Origin: Luteimonas panaciterrae
Lineage (GTDB): Bacteria > Pseudomonadota > Gammaproteobacteria > Xanthomonadales > Xanthomonadaceae
Direction of reading: 5' to 3'
DNA length: 64,000 nucleotides
Assembly (NCBI RefSeq): GCF_020511115.1
Contig: NZ_JAJAVH010000004.1
Span: forward strand, 62,001 to 126,000
Made by a program: the position numbers and the translations under genes. How positions within the stretch are numbered: position 1 is the stretch's first letter; each line of letters starts with the position of its first letter. Shown piece after piece: positions 25,930 through 35,867 of this stretch. The notes beneath the pieces were generated by a model. The model ran no database searches. It worked only from the letters and a program-made list of their open reading frames with translations, and was not told the origin of the DNA.

Positions 25930-26505
25930 CTACTGTCGATCGCTCAATCGATAGTCGACCGGCACCCGGACACTGGAGGCGATGGTCCTGCCATCCCGCA
26001 TCGCCGGCTTGAATTTCCAGCGCCGGATTTCACTCATCGCCGCGCGGTCGAGCACACGCGAACCGCTGCGTTGCGCGAGCCGCACGCTGCTCACGCGGCC
26101 CGCCGCATCGATATGGGCCACCACCATCACCGTGCCTTCCTCGCCGGCGCGGAAGGCGTCGCGTGGATAGTCGATCCGCGGACGGCCGACCAGGGCGACG
26201 TCGCGATCGCGACGCTTGACGGCGGATTTGGCGATCGGTGAGGTCGACTTCGACGGCGTCGCTTTCGTATCTTCCGATGCAGGCGACTTGATGTCTTGCT
26301 CGTTCGCATCCGGCTCCACGAGCGCGCTGTCGGTATTGGGTGGCACCGCGTCGAGCGGGCCCAGCGCTGTGCGTTGGTTGTAGAAGTACCAGGCGAATGC
26401 GATCAGAGCGATCAGCAGCAGAATCCAGATCAGTGGACTGACGCTTCTGTTCGGTTCCTCTTCAAGCAGCGGCGGATCGTTGGAGAGCCGGTGGGGATCC
26501 GACAT
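25930..26505 (-). CDS. TonB-family protein
   Basis: The start at 26505 has AAGGAG 8 nt upstream and gives 191 residues. A cytoplasmic N-terminus with EEEPNRSVSPL leads into one membrane helix (LIWILLLIALIAFAWYFY, about 29-46). A charged/Pro linker and a TonB C-terminal domain (PRIDYPRDAFRAGEEGTVMV, VSSVRLAQRSGSRVLDRAAM, EIRRWKFKPAMRDG) follow. Such proteins energise outer-membrane receptors by contact through the C-terminal domain, working with ExbB/ExbD. It is shorter in the linker than classic TonB. A paralogue lies about 310 bp upstream on the same strand. Confidence 0.88.
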   Translation of the reverse strand: MSDPHRLSNDPPLLEEEPNRSVSPLIWILLLIALIAFAWYFYNQRTALGPLDAVPPNTDSALVEPDANEQDIKSPASEDTKATPSKSTSPIAKSAVKRRDRDVALVGRPRIDYPRDAFRAGEEGTVMVVAHIDAAGRVSSVRLAQRSGSRVLDRAAMSEIRRWKFKPAMRDGRTIASSVRVPVDYRLSDRQ

Positions 26506-26814
26506 GGGGTGACTCCTTCTCTTGCAGGAGACGCGAGCACGCCGACGCCTCCCTGGACAACGTGGAGAGGGTTCCACATGGATCGTTTCGGTTCCGTTAT
26601 GCGCGTGAAGTGCGTTCAGCTTCTGCTATGTGAACGCGCGAGGTCAGTGAGTGCATGACGTTCAGAAAAGCTGGATGACCAGCTATCCGGTTGTTAAAAA
26701 CCCCGCTTCCGCCGCAATCACGATCGCGGTCAGGCGTTCTGAAAACTCCATGCTCGATCCGAACATTCGATCCGAGCATTGGGGAACGCTGAATCAGCGT
26801 TCGAATTTCCCGTG
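26506..26814. other. 309-bp gap between two TonB-family genes
   Basis: It holds the promoter of the downstream TonB gene (minus strand), the second copy of the dispersed repeat (26671-26723), an imperfect inverted repeat TGCTCGATC/GATCCGAGCA (about 26750-26780) and an AACGCTGA/TCAGCGTT hairpin (26785-26801) just past the end of the upstream TonB gene. I see no gene in it. Confidence 0.6.
26671..26723. repeat. dispersed repeat, copy 2 (inverted)
   Basis: The reverse complement of this stretch matches 14597-14649 with about six differences over 53 bp, including the GGGTTTTTAACA core. Confidence 0.8.
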
Positions 26815-27447
26815 CTATTGCGCGCTGTTGAAAGCGATCGGCACCTGCACCTCGCCGGGAATCGGCTGCCCGTCACGTCGCGCGGGCTGGAAACGCCACT
26901 TGCGCACGGCATCGGTTGCGGCGCGATCGAGCGAGCGCGAGCCGCTGCTGCGGACCAGATCGATGTCGCCGGGCACACCATCGGCGCCGACGTGGATGCG
27001 CAGCAGTGCTTCGCCGGATTCTCCGCGGCGCAGGGCCTCGCGCGGATAGTGCGGCGCCGGGCTGGAGATGGGGACGGGCGTCGTGTCCGCCGCGCCCGTC
27101 GTCGCGGTGCTCGGAGCAGGGCGGGGGGCGGGGGGCGGCAATTGCTCGCGCGGCGGTGGCGGGGCCGGCGTTTCATCGACGATGCGAGCCTCCTCGCCGG
27201 AATCCTCTTCGTTCGCCGCGGGCGCGCCGGTGCTGCCGGGCGCATCGGTATCGGGCACGGGCAGCGGCTCGAACTGGTGGCCTTCCGTGCTCTGCGTGGC
27301 GCCGTCGACGCGGTAGAAGTCGTGTTCGTTGCGCTGTTTCGCCCAGATCAGGAGGAACAGCAGCAGCCCCGCGAGGAAGGCGATGCCGATGCCGAGCCAG
27401 GCGCGGCGTGTGGGGGCGAAGCGAGCAAGACGGGATGTCGTGGACAT
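26815..27447 (-). CDS. TonB-family protein with proline-rich linker
   Basis: The start at 27447 (MSTTSRLARFAPTRRAWLG) gives 210 residues; longer upstream forms would run into the serS promoter. A membrane helix lies at about 18-36 (LGIGIAFLAGLLLFLLIW). The linker is rich in Pro/Glu/Ala (ETPAPPPPREQLPPPAPRPA). The TonB C-terminal domain includes APHYPREALRRGESGEALLR, LVRSSGSRSLDRAATDAVRK and WRFQPARRDGQPIPGEVQVP. It is a paralogue of the 25930-26505 protein. It diverges from serS across 86 bp. Confidence 0.88.
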   Translation of the reverse strand: MSTTSRLARFAPTRRAWLGIGIAFLAGLLLFLLIWAKQRNEHDFYRVDGATQSTEGHQFEPLPVPDTDAPGSTGAPAANEEDSGEEARIVDETPAPPPPREQLPPPAPRPAPSTATTGAADTTPVPISSPAPHYPREALRRGESGEALLRIHVGADGVPGDIDLVRSSGSRSLDRAATDAVRKWRFQPARRDGQPIPGEVQVPIAFNSAQ

Positions 27448-27491
27448 TCTCGCATTCTGGCACAGCCGCGATGCCCCAATCCGGGCGCTGA

Positions 27492-28814
<1,323 letters not shown>

Positions 28815-28907
28815 GACGGCGTCGGGATCCGTCCGTCGAGATCAGGTCGCCGAGCCGCTCGAATGTCGCCTTGCGATCAGTGCGGAAGCGGACTGGGCCG
28901 CGAGGTC

Positions 28908-29486
28908 TCAGGCGGCCGCCGCGCAGCGCTCCGACACTTCGGCCAGGGCACGATCGATGGCCTCGCTGCGGTGCCGCGGCGACATCGCGACGCCTTCGGC
29001 ACGCACGAACTCGATCTGGGTGATGCCCAGGAAGCCGAACAGGGTGCGCAGATACGGCTCGATGAAATCGCTCGGGCCGCCGGCATGCAGGCCGCCGGAA
29101 CCGATCGCCACGACCACGCGCTTGTCGCCGGCCAGGCCGACCGGCCCGGATTCGGTGTAGCGGAAGGTCTTGCCGGCGACCGCGATGCGGTCGATCCAGG
29201 CCTTCAGCTTCGAGGGGATGGTGAAGTTGTACATCGGCGCGCCGACGACGATCACATCGGCCTCCAGGAACTGCTGCATCGTGCGTTCCGCGTCGGCCCG
29301 TTCGCCCGCGTCGGCGCCGGTGAAGGAGCCTCCGCTCAGGTGGCAGATCGGCTCGGCCTCGAGATCGCGGTATTCGACCACCAGGTCGCGGTCGCGCTTG
29401 CGCGCCTCCGCGACGACGGCGGCGGTCAGCTGGCGGGTGACGGAATTGGCGCCGAGGGCGCTGGAATCGATGTGCAGGAGCTTCAT
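28908..29486 (-). CDS. azoR: FMN-dependent NADH:quinone oxidoreductase / azoreductase
   Basis: The 192-residue flavodoxin-like protein begins MKLLHIDSSALGANSVTRQL (FMN phosphate site) and contains VIVVGAPMYNFTIPSKLKAW, RYTESGPVGLAGDKRV and FLGITQIEFVRAEG, all AzoR marks. It reduces quinones, and azo compounds by side activity, with NADH, protecting against quinone stress. A perfect GGAGG lies before the ATG. It is divergently transcribed from a LysR gene, the usual layout for a regulator and its target. Confidence 0.95.
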   Translation of the reverse strand: MKLLHIDSSALGANSVTRQLTAAVVAEARKRDRDLVVEYRDLEAEPICHLSGGSFTGADAGERADAERTMQQFLEADVIVVGAPMYNFTIPSKLKAWIDRIAVAGKTFRYTESGPVGLAGDKRVVVAIGSGGLHAGGPSDFIEPYLRTLFGFLGITQIEFVRAEGVAMSPRHRSEAIDRALAEVSERCAAAA

Positions 29487-29557
29487 GGGACCTCCGGAAA
29501 TGGACGGCGGCTGCCGTGACGGAGGTCAACTTATGTTGTTGCGTGTGTGGAATAAAG

Positions 29558-29572
29558 GTGATTAAATATCAC
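29558..29572. promoter_or_regulatory. LysR-type operator (T-N11-A box)
   Basis: GTGATTAAATATCAC is a perfect 5-bp dyad with 5-nt spacer, and its T and A are 11 nt apart, the LysR recognition pattern. It lies in the 114-bp azoR/lysR divergent gap, 28 bp before the LysR start, so it probably serves autorepression and azoR activation. Confidence 0.65.
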
Positions 29573-29600
29573 GGATCGTTCCGTTTTTGGAGCAAAACTC

Positions 29601-30623
29601 ATGCAAGACCTCAATGATCTCTATTACTTCGCCATGGTCGTCGACCACGGCGGTTTCGCCGCGGCCGAGCGCACGCTGGGCATTCCCAAGTCGCGTCTGA
29701 GCCGCCGCATCAGCCAGCTCGAGAACGATCTGGGCGTGCGCCTGCTGCAGCGTTCGACGCGCCGATTCGCGGTCACCGACGTCGGCCAGAGCGTGCATCG
29801 TCATGCCCAGTCGATGCTGGCCGAGGCCACCGCCGCGCGCGAAGTGGTCGACCGCCTCAGCGCGGAGCCGCGCGGGGTGGTGCGGGTCAGCGTGCCGGTC
29901 GGGATCGCCCAGCAGCTGATTCCGCAGATGCTGCCGGAGTTCCTGGCCAAGTACCCGCAGGTGCGGGTGCAGATGCACGTGAGCAATCGCCGCGTCGATG
30001 TGATCAACGAAGGCTTCGACATCGCCCTGCGCGTGCGTTCCAAGCTGGACGACGATGGCAGCCTGGTGATGCGCAGCTTCGGGCAGATCCAGGAATTGCT
30101 GGTCGCCAGCCCGAAATACCTCGATCGCGCCGGACGCCCCACGCAGCCGGAAGAACTGCACGACCACGTCACCCTCACCATGAACGAGGACGAGGTGCGG
30201 CAGCGCTGGGAACTGCAGGGCAAGGACGGCGAGATCCGCCGCGTCGAACTCAAGCCACGCGTGTCCGGCTTCGATTTCCCGATGCTGATGGCGCTGGCCA
30301 AGCAGGGACTGGGCATCACCATGCTGCCGGAAACCCTGTGCGCCGATGCCGTGCGCAACGGCGAACTGGAAGTGGTGCTGCCGGATTGGCGCCTGCCGCA
30401 GGGCATCGCCCATGTCGTGTTCGCCTCGCGTCGCGGCCTGCTGCCGGCGGTGCGCGTCTTCATCGACTTCCTGGCCGAGAAGCTGCCGCCGTTGATCGAG
30501 GAGTCGCGCCTGAACTGCGAGAATTGCAAGGGCAAGTCCTCCAGCAACAAGACCAACGGCGCGGGCGGCAACGGCGCCTCGCGCAAGCCGACGAACGACA
30601 CGCCGCATGCGACAATGCGCTGA
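29601..30623 (+). CDS. LysR family transcriptional regulator
   Basis: The 340-residue protein has the LysR winged helix-turn-helix at residues 1-60 (MQDLNDLYYFAMVVDHGGFA, ERTLGIPKSRLSRRISQLEN) and the periplasmic-binding-like effector domain from about 90 (RGVVRVSVPVGIAQQLIPQM, GFDIALRVRS). The C-terminus carries an unusual extra tail of about 40 residues rich in Asn, Lys and Gly (NCENCKGKSSSNKTNGAGGN). The N-terminus resembles regulators next to quinone reductase genes. It is divergent from azoR and probably controls it through the dyad at 29558-29572. Confidence 0.93.
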   Translation: MQDLNDLYYFAMVVDHGGFAAAERTLGIPKSRLSRRISQLENDLGVRLLQRSTRRFAVTDVGQSVHRHAQSMLAEATAAREVVDRLSAEPRGVVRVSVPVGIAQQLIPQMLPEFLAKYPQVRVQMHVSNRRVDVINEGFDIALRVRSKLDDDGSLVMRSFGQIQELLVASPKYLDRAGRPTQPEELHDHVTLTMNEDEVRQRWELQGKDGEIRRVELKPRVSGFDFPMLMALAKQGLGITMLPETLCADAVRNGELEVVLPDWRLPQGIAHVVFASRRGLLPAVRVFIDFLAEKLPPLIEESRLNCENCKGKSSSNKTNGAGGNGASRKPTNDTPHATMR

Positions 30624-30688
30624 GGGACATCGAACGGGCTAACCCGCCGCTCGGTCCCGGCATGGACGACGCAAGACGCAATCAATAG

Positions 30689-30778
30689 GGAGAGATGGCC
30701 GAGCGGTTTAAGGCACCGGTCTTGAAAACCGGCGAAGGGTCAAACCTTCCGTGGGTTCGAATCCCACTCTCTCCGCCA
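30689..30778 (+). tRNA. tRNA-Ser (anticodon TGA)
   Basis: The 90-nt class II tRNA has acceptor GGAGAGA paired with TCTCTCC, discriminator G and encoded CCA. The anticodon loop is CTTGAAA between ACCGG-type stems (TGA, reading UCA), followed by a long variable arm, as expected for tRNA-Ser, and the T arm GTGGGTTCGAATCCCAC. Confidence 0.97.
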
Positions 30779-30796
30779 CTCGGCCAAGAGATCGCC

Positions 30797-31528
30797 ATGC
30801 ATCGAAGGGCGCCTGCGAAGACAACTTCAGAGATGTCGCAATCTCGCCGGGTCGTGTGGCGTCATGTCGGTAGCCTGGTGGTTGCGTTGCCGTTGTTGAG
30901 CCAGGCATGGCCTTTGTCGGCGCGGCCGCCCAATGCCTGGCCCGGTAGTTATACGGCCAAGGTGGAAGCGCTGGCGCTGCTGCAGTCCTTCAACGCCGAT
31001 CTGCTGAGCCATGACAGCGCCACCCTGACGCTGGAACGCTGGTGCGGTGCGCACGCGATGGCGGCTCCGCCGAAAATCACGGCCCATGTCGTCTCGGGTG
31101 CGCAAGCGCCTTTGCCTGACGATCTGCGCGAACGCTTGAAGTTGGCGCGTGGCGAGAAGATCAAGTATCGGCAGGTGGAGTTGCGCTGCGGCGATCACAC
31201 CTTGTCGATCGCGGACAACTGGTATGTGCCTTCGCGGTTGACGCGTGCCATGAATCGTCTGCTGGACACCACGACCACGCCGTTCGGCAAGGTCGTGCAG
31301 CCTCTGCACTTCAGACGTCAGACGTTGTCCGCGCAGATGCTCTGGTCGCCTTTGCCCGACGGGTGGGAAATGTCGCCACCCGAGTCGGTGCCGACGCAGG
31401 AGCCGCTGATGATTCCGCCGCGCATCCTGCAGCATCGCGCCATTCTTTATAGCGGTGCCAACGTTCCCTTCAGCGCGGTGCGCGAAACGTATACGGATCA
31501 GGTTTTGCGATTTTCACGCAATCCCTAG
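30797..31528 (+). CDS. secreted protein of uncertain family (possible chorismate-lyase-like fold)
   Basis: From the ATG at 30797 there are 243 residues (a start at 30833 would give 231). A hydrophobic segment (VGSLVVALPLLSQAWPLSA) looks like a signal peptide, so the protein is probably periplasmic. The middle reads IKYRQVELRCGDHTLSIADN, WYVPSRLTRAMNRLLDTTTT and PFGKVVQPLHFRRQTLSA. This order resembles, from memory, small secreted proteins with a chorismate pyruvate-lyase/UTRA-like fold, but I cannot confirm it and infer no reaction. It follows the tRNA-Ser gene by 18 bp and precedes the polysaccharide locus. Confidence 0.65.
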   Translation: MHRRAPAKTTSEMSQSRRVVWRHVGSLVVALPLLSQAWPLSARPPNAWPGSYTAKVEALALLQSFNADLLSHDSATLTLERWCGAHAMAAPPKITAHVVSGAQAPLPDDLRERLKLARGEKIKYRQVELRCGDHTLSIADNWYVPSRLTRAMNRLLDTTTTPFGKVVQPLHFRRQTLSAQMLWSPLPDGWEMSPPESVPTQEPLMIPPRILQHRAILYSGANVPFSAVRETYTDQVLRFSRNP

Positions 31529-32117
31529 GAACGCGCGGAACACAGAGGAAGCCGTCCCCTGCATGCGGCCGTTTCCGACGGGAACATCACGATCGCCCAG
31601 ATACCGTCATGACACGGCAGGCGCTGGTGCTGTTTCCCAGGCACGAGCCTGCGCGCAACAGCCGTGACCGTGATTGCCTTGACGACGAGGCGGCGAGCCC
31701 ACTCGGCAGCCATTTCGAGCGAGTGACAAAAAAGAGCAGGTAGCCATTTGGATGCCGCTCCGCCTGCACACGAACTTCACATTGAAAATGTGATCTGTGT
31801 TGACCGCAAAACCGAGAATCGACGAGACTGGTGAGGACCAGATCACACGATCCACGGTTTCTGTAGCCAAAGGCGGCGATGCGCTCCAGCGCGCGTCGAC
31901 ATGTCGGGGATCGCGATGTCGGTCGAACCAAGTTCACGCTCGAAGGGGGCTATCGCCCCGTCCATTCGAATCCTTCCCGGTCCCGCCTTCGCGGCGCGCT
32001 GCAGGCGGGGGACCCATCATTGGGGCGGGGCGGCTGACGTCGATGCGTTCGTGATGCCGGCGGGCGGGGGATGACGTGCTCGCAGACGATCTTCCCCGCG
32101 GCTCCCGCTCGACGACC
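31529..32117. other. 589-bp gap before the exopolysaccharide operon
   Basis: No gene is supported. It contains a GGTCCCGCC/GGCGGGGGACC stem-loop (about 31979-32014) some 100 bp before the first polysaccharide gene, which could act in a transcript leader. It should also contain the promoter of the operon. I searched for an ops/JUMPstart GGCGGTAG element and found none. Confidence 0.5.
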
Positions 32118-33554
32118 ATGAAGCTTCCCTTCTCGAACGCGATCTTCGCATTCGCGCAGCCGGCGACGATCCGCTACACGATCGTGATGGCGCGGCTGGC
32201 GCATTTCGCCATTGCCGCGCTGCCAGGGCTGTTGATCGGCTTGGTGCCCACGACGGCGGCATCCATCGAATTCCCGCAGGCGTTGGCCCTGTCGATCATC
32301 GCCGGCCTGCTTTGCGTGCTGATACTCGGCATCGTCGGCGTCTACGGCGGCCTCTTGTTCAGCAACCGGCTGCTGATCCGGCGGTTCTTTTTCGCGTGGA
32401 CGGCCTCGTTCGGCCTGTTGCTGGCGGTGCATTACCCCTTCCGCTTCCTCGAGCACGTGCCGCGCAATTCGCTGTTGGCCTGGTATCTGCTGTCCTTGTC
32501 GCTGCTGGTGCTCAGCCGGCTGACGATGCTGGCGTTCTTCCAGCGACGGGTCCAACGCGGCAAGTTCATCCAGCACTCGGTGATCCTCGGCATGACCGAG
32601 AACGCGATGCATCTGGCCGACCACGTGCTCAGCCACGCGGATGTGGGGGCCGGCCTGATCGGGTTCATCGACGATCGCCATCCTTCGCGTCTGCCTCCGC
32701 ACCAGTTGCCGCACCTGGGCGGGATGGACACGCTGGAGCGCTTGGTGCGGAACGGCGAAGTCGACCAGATCCTGCTGGCGCTGCCGATCTCGGCGTACGA
32801 GCGCAACCATCATTACGTGCAACGCCTGCGGCAACTGCCGGTGCAGGTGCTGCTGGTACCGGACATGGCGATGTTCCGCATCGCGCACCGTCGCGTGGTG
32901 CCGGTGGCCGGGGCGCCGATGTTCGTGATCGCCGAGCCGCCGCTGCAGGGCTGGGCACCTCTGATCAAGCGCTGTGAGGACATCGCCATCTCGACTCTGG
33001 CGTTGCTGCTGCTGTCGCCGCTGATGCTGCTGGTGGCGATCGCGGTGAAGCTGGAATCGCGCGGACCGGTGCTGTTCCGGCAGAAACGCTACGGCTACAA
33101 CCACCGCCTGATCGAGGTCTACAAGTTCCGCTCGATGTACCACCACCTGCGCGACGAGCATGCCGGCGTACAGACCGGCAAGAACGATCCGCGTGTCACC
33201 CGGGTCGGGCGCTTCATCCGCAAGACCAGCCTGGACGAGCTGCCGCAGCTGTTCAACGTGCTCGCCGGCAGCATGTCGATGGTGGGGCCGCGCCCGCACG
33301 CGACGGCGACGAAGGCGGCCAACGTCCTGTTCGAGGACGCGGTGAAGGAATACGTCGCCCGTCACCGGGTCAAGCCGGGCATCACCGGCCTGGCTCAGGT
33401 CCATGGCTACCGCGGCGAGACCGACACGATCGAGAAGATCCAGCGGCGGGTCGAGTACGACCTGGAATACATCGAGAACTGGTCGCTGTGGTTGGACCTG
33501 TCGATCCTGCTGCGGACGCTTCCGGCCGTCTTGTCGGCCAGGGCTGCGTACTGA
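32118..33554 (+). CDS. undecaprenyl-phosphate glucose phosphotransferase (GumD/WcaJ type)
   Basis: From the ATG at 32118 there are 478 residues; a GTG at 32076 behind a G-rich stretch is an alternative. Four N-terminal membrane helices (about 20-130), a nucleotide-binding-like middle ([26 protein letters not shown]) and a fifth helix near 285 precede the catalytic PHPT domain: [43 protein letters not shown] and GPRPHA. The enzyme starts repeat-unit assembly by moving a sugar phosphate, usually glucose-1-P, to undecaprenyl phosphate at the inner membrane. It opens the polysaccharide operon. Confidence 0.93.
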   Translation: MKLPFSNAIFAFAQPATIRYTIVMARLAHFAIAALPGLLIGLVPTTAASIEFPQALALSIIAGLLCVLILGIVGVYGGLLFSNRLLIRRFFFAWTASFGLLLAVHYPFRFLEHVPRNSLLAWYLLSLSLLVLSRLTMLAFFQRRVQRGKFIQHSVILGMTENAMHLADHVLSHADVGAGLIGFIDDRHPSRLPPHQLPHLGGMDTLERLVRNGEVDQILLALPISAYERNHHYVQRLRQLPVQVLLVPDMAMFRIAHRRVVPVAGAPMFVIAEPPLQGWAPLIKRCEDIAISTLALLLLSPLMLLVAIAVKLESRGPVLFRQKRYGYNHRLIEVYKFRSMYHHLRDEHAGVQTGKNDPRVTRVGRFIRKTSLDELPQLFNVLAGSMSMVGPRPHATATKAANVLFEDAVKEYVARHRVKPGITGLAQVHGYRGETDTIEKIQRRVEYDLEYIENWSLWLDLSILLRTLPAVLSARAAY

Positions 33555-33658
33555 TAGGTGGTCCAGACGACGAAAGGCCCCCGAATTAAGGAATAATAGT
33601 GATGAATGTCACAAAATAAGCTGGATATGAATCTCATGGACTCGCGAGAACGCTCGAG

Positions 33659-34372
33659 ATGATCTTCGCCTCCCACTTTGGCAAATTCCCGGCGTGCTGG
33701 GCATTGCTTCTGGCCGTCGCGCTGTCGACGCCGGTTCCCGCCCAGCAGGCGGTGCCGGCGAGCGCGCCCGCGGAAGCGGTACAGACGGCCGACTACCGGA
33801 TCACCCAGGGCGACGAGCTGGCGCTGAAGTTCTTCTACGTGCCCGAACTCAACGAGACCGCGACGGTGCGGCCGGACGGCAAGATCAATCTGGCGCTGAT
33901 CGGCGACATCCAAGCCGCCGAGCTGACGCCCGAGCAGTTCGCGCAACACCTGCGCGTGGCCTATGCGAACCATCTCCGCCATCCGGAGGTGACGGTCGAG
34001 ATCGAAAAAGGTTTCGCCCGGCAGCAGGTGTTCGTCGGTGGCGAGGTGGCGCATCCGGGCATGCAGCCGCTGACGCCGTCGTTGACCCTGATGCGCGCGC
34101 TGATCGTCGCGCAGGGATTGAAGGACACCGCGGCGCCCAACCGTGTGGTGATCCTGCGCCGCGATGCCACGGGCGCCTCGCAGGTGATCGAAACGAATTT
34201 CGCCAGGCAGATGCGCGGCAAGGGCGGCGCCGATCCGGTGCTGCAACCCTACGACGTGGTGTTGGTGCCGCCATCCCGCGTCGCGGGCTTGAACAAGTGG
34301 ATCGATCTGTACATCCGCCGCAACCTGCCGATCGGTTTTTCCTACAACATCAACGATCGCGGGGAGTACTAG
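33659..34372 (+). CDS. polysaccharide export protein (Wza/GumB type)
   Basis: The 237-residue protein has a signal peptide (to about residue 28, cut near VPAQQ) and no lipobox Cys, so like GumB variants it may not be lipidated. The Poly_export domain spans DYRITQGDELALKFFYVPEL and VRPDGKINLALIGDIQAAEL; an SLBB domain follows (QVFVGGEVAHPGMQPLTPSL). The tail LNKWIDLYIRRNLPIGFSYN is typical of the family. It should form the periplasmic/outer-membrane conduit for the polymer together with the co-polymerase encoded 3 bp downstream. Confidence 0.93.
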   Translation: MIFASHFGKFPACWALLLAVALSTPVPAQQAVPASAPAEAVQTADYRITQGDELALKFFYVPELNETATVRPDGKINLALIGDIQAAELTPEQFAQHLRVAYANHLRHPEVTVEIEKGFARQQVFVGGEVAHPGMQPLTPSLTLMRALIVAQGLKDTAAPNRVVILRRDATGASQVIETNFARQMRGKGGADPVLQPYDVVLVPPSRVAGLNKWIDLYIRRNLPIGFSYNINDRGEY

Positions 34373-34375
34373 CGC

Positions 34376-35866
34376 ATGGATGATGCGAACCCCGGTTCGG
34401 CAGGCGTGAGCGGCAACGGCGTCCTGTCGCGGCCGTACACGCTGCGCGAGGCGCTCGAAATTCTTTTCAGGGATCGTCGCCGCATCCTGCTTGCGTTCGC
34501 GATCAGTCTTGGCGTGGTCCTGATCGCGGCATTGCTGATGCCCGCGCGTTACGTGTCCGACGCCAGCCTGCTGGTGCGGCTCGGGCAGGAATATGTCTAC
34601 GTGGCCGAAGCCAGCAGCGGCAACAGCGGCGCCATGCCGCTGGCCTTCAGCCGCGACGAGGCCTTGAATGCGGAAGCGCAAATCCTGGCAAGCCGCGATC
34701 TGATCGGCCGCGCGATCGGCAAGATCGGCATCGCGCGGTTGTATCCCTCGCTCGCCAAGGGCGAGGACGATCCACGCAAGCCGAAGCTCGACCAGGCGGT
34801 GGAACAGTTCCGCAAGAGCTTCGAAGCCGAGCTGCTCAAGGATTCGACCGTGCTGCACCTGAGCTTCGCGCACAAGGATCCGGCGGTGGCGCAGCAAGCG
34901 TTGCGCGTGCTGGTGGAAACGTACCTGGATCGCCGCCGCGCGATCTTCTCCGATGCCCATGTGCGTTTCCTCGGTGAGCAGGTGGCCGAGGCGGGCAAGC
35001 GCCTGCAAGCGGCGGAAGCGCGCCTGGCCGATTTCAAGCAGGAACACGGCATCGTCAATTACGAACAGCAGCTCGCGCTCCTGCTGCAGCAGGGCAACGA
35101 TCTGGAAAACCGCCTCAACGAAACCAGCCAGCAGGCGGAAACCGCCAGCGCGCGCGCCAAGAAGCTCAAGCAGCTGGCGGACAAGACGCCGGCGAATCTG
35201 GTCGTCTACAGCGAGACCCTCGGTGATCCGCAGACGCCGCGACAGTTGCTCGATCTGCGTCTGAAAGAGCAGGGGCTGAGCGCGCGTTATGTCGACGACA
35301 ACCCGCTGGTGCAGAACGCCAGGAAGGATGTGGCGACCGCCGAGAGCTTCCTATCGCAGCAGCAGCGCAATCCGCCCAAGAACGTCCGCACCGCTCGCAA
35401 CCAGGTGCTCGATCAGGCCGAACTGGACCTGATGCGCGCCGCATCCGACGAGTCGGCGCTCGCCGGCGCACGCAAGGCGTTGCAGGCGCGCCTGGAACAG
35501 CTCCGTCGTCGTGCCGAAACGCTCTCCGAGCAGCAGGCGCGCCTGAACGCGCTGAGCCTGGAACAGAAGCTGCTCGAGGAGAACTACGGCAACTACGCCC
35601 GCAAGCTGGAAAACGCGCGCATCGACGAGGCGCGCGAGCAGAAGGAGCGCACCAACGTCAGCGTCTTGCAGAGCGCGAGCCGGCCGCTTGCATCGAAGAG
35701 CATGCGCCTGCCGCTGCTGGCGATCGGATTCCTCTTCAGCCTGGGCGTGGCGCTGGTCGTGGCGTTCCTGTCCGAGGCCTTGCGCACGAGTTTCCAGATG
35801 CCGGAACAGGTGGAACGCGGTCTGGGGGTTCCGGTGCTCGCGACATTGCCACGAGTGGGAGGTTGA
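34376..35866 (+). CDS. polysaccharide co-polymerase / chain-length determinant (Wzz/GumC type)
   Basis: The 496-residue inner-membrane protein has an N-terminal helix at about 35-55 (ILLAFAISLGVVLIAALLMP), a large periplasmic part with long coiled coils (about 190-430; EQVAEAGKRLQAAEARLADF, LEQLRRRAETLSEQQARLNA) and a C-terminal helix near 445-465 (LPLLAIGFLFSLGVALVVAF). This is the Wzz-GNVR layout. It lacks a cytoplasmic tyrosine-kinase domain, as GumC does; a kinase-like domain is found instead in the 39495-41681 protein. It sets chain length and links polymerisation to export. Confidence 0.93.
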   Translation: MDDANPGSAGVSGNGVLSRPYTLREALEILFRDRRRILLAFAISLGVVLIAALLMPARYVSDASLLVRLGQEYVYVAEASSGNSGAMPLAFSRDEALNAEAQILASRDLIGRAIGKIGIARLYPSLAKGEDDPRKPKLDQAVEQFRKSFEAELLKDSTVLHLSFAHKDPAVAQQALRVLVETYLDRRRAIFSDAHVRFLGEQVAEAGKRLQAAEARLADFKQEHGIVNYEQQLALLLQQGNDLENRLNETSQQAETASARAKKLKQLADKTPANLVVYSETLGDPQTPRQLLDLRLKEQGLSARYVDDNPLVQNARKDVATAESFLSQQQRNPPKNVRTARNQVLDQAELDLMRAASDESALAGARKALQARLEQLRRRAETLSEQQARLNALSLEQKLLEENYGNYARKLENARIDEAREQKERTNVSVLQSASRPLASKSMRLPLLAIGFLFSLGVALVVAFLSEALRTSFQMPEQVERGLGVPVLATLPRVGG

Positions 35867-35867
35867 G

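Noticed and set aside
30695-30796. Reading frame entering from within tRNA-Ser into the secreted protein
   Set aside because: It would translate the tRNA; starts at 30797 or 30833 are more sensible.
31529-32117. Search for an ops/JUMPstart element before the polysaccharide operon
   Set aside because: No GGCGGTAG-type element is present.
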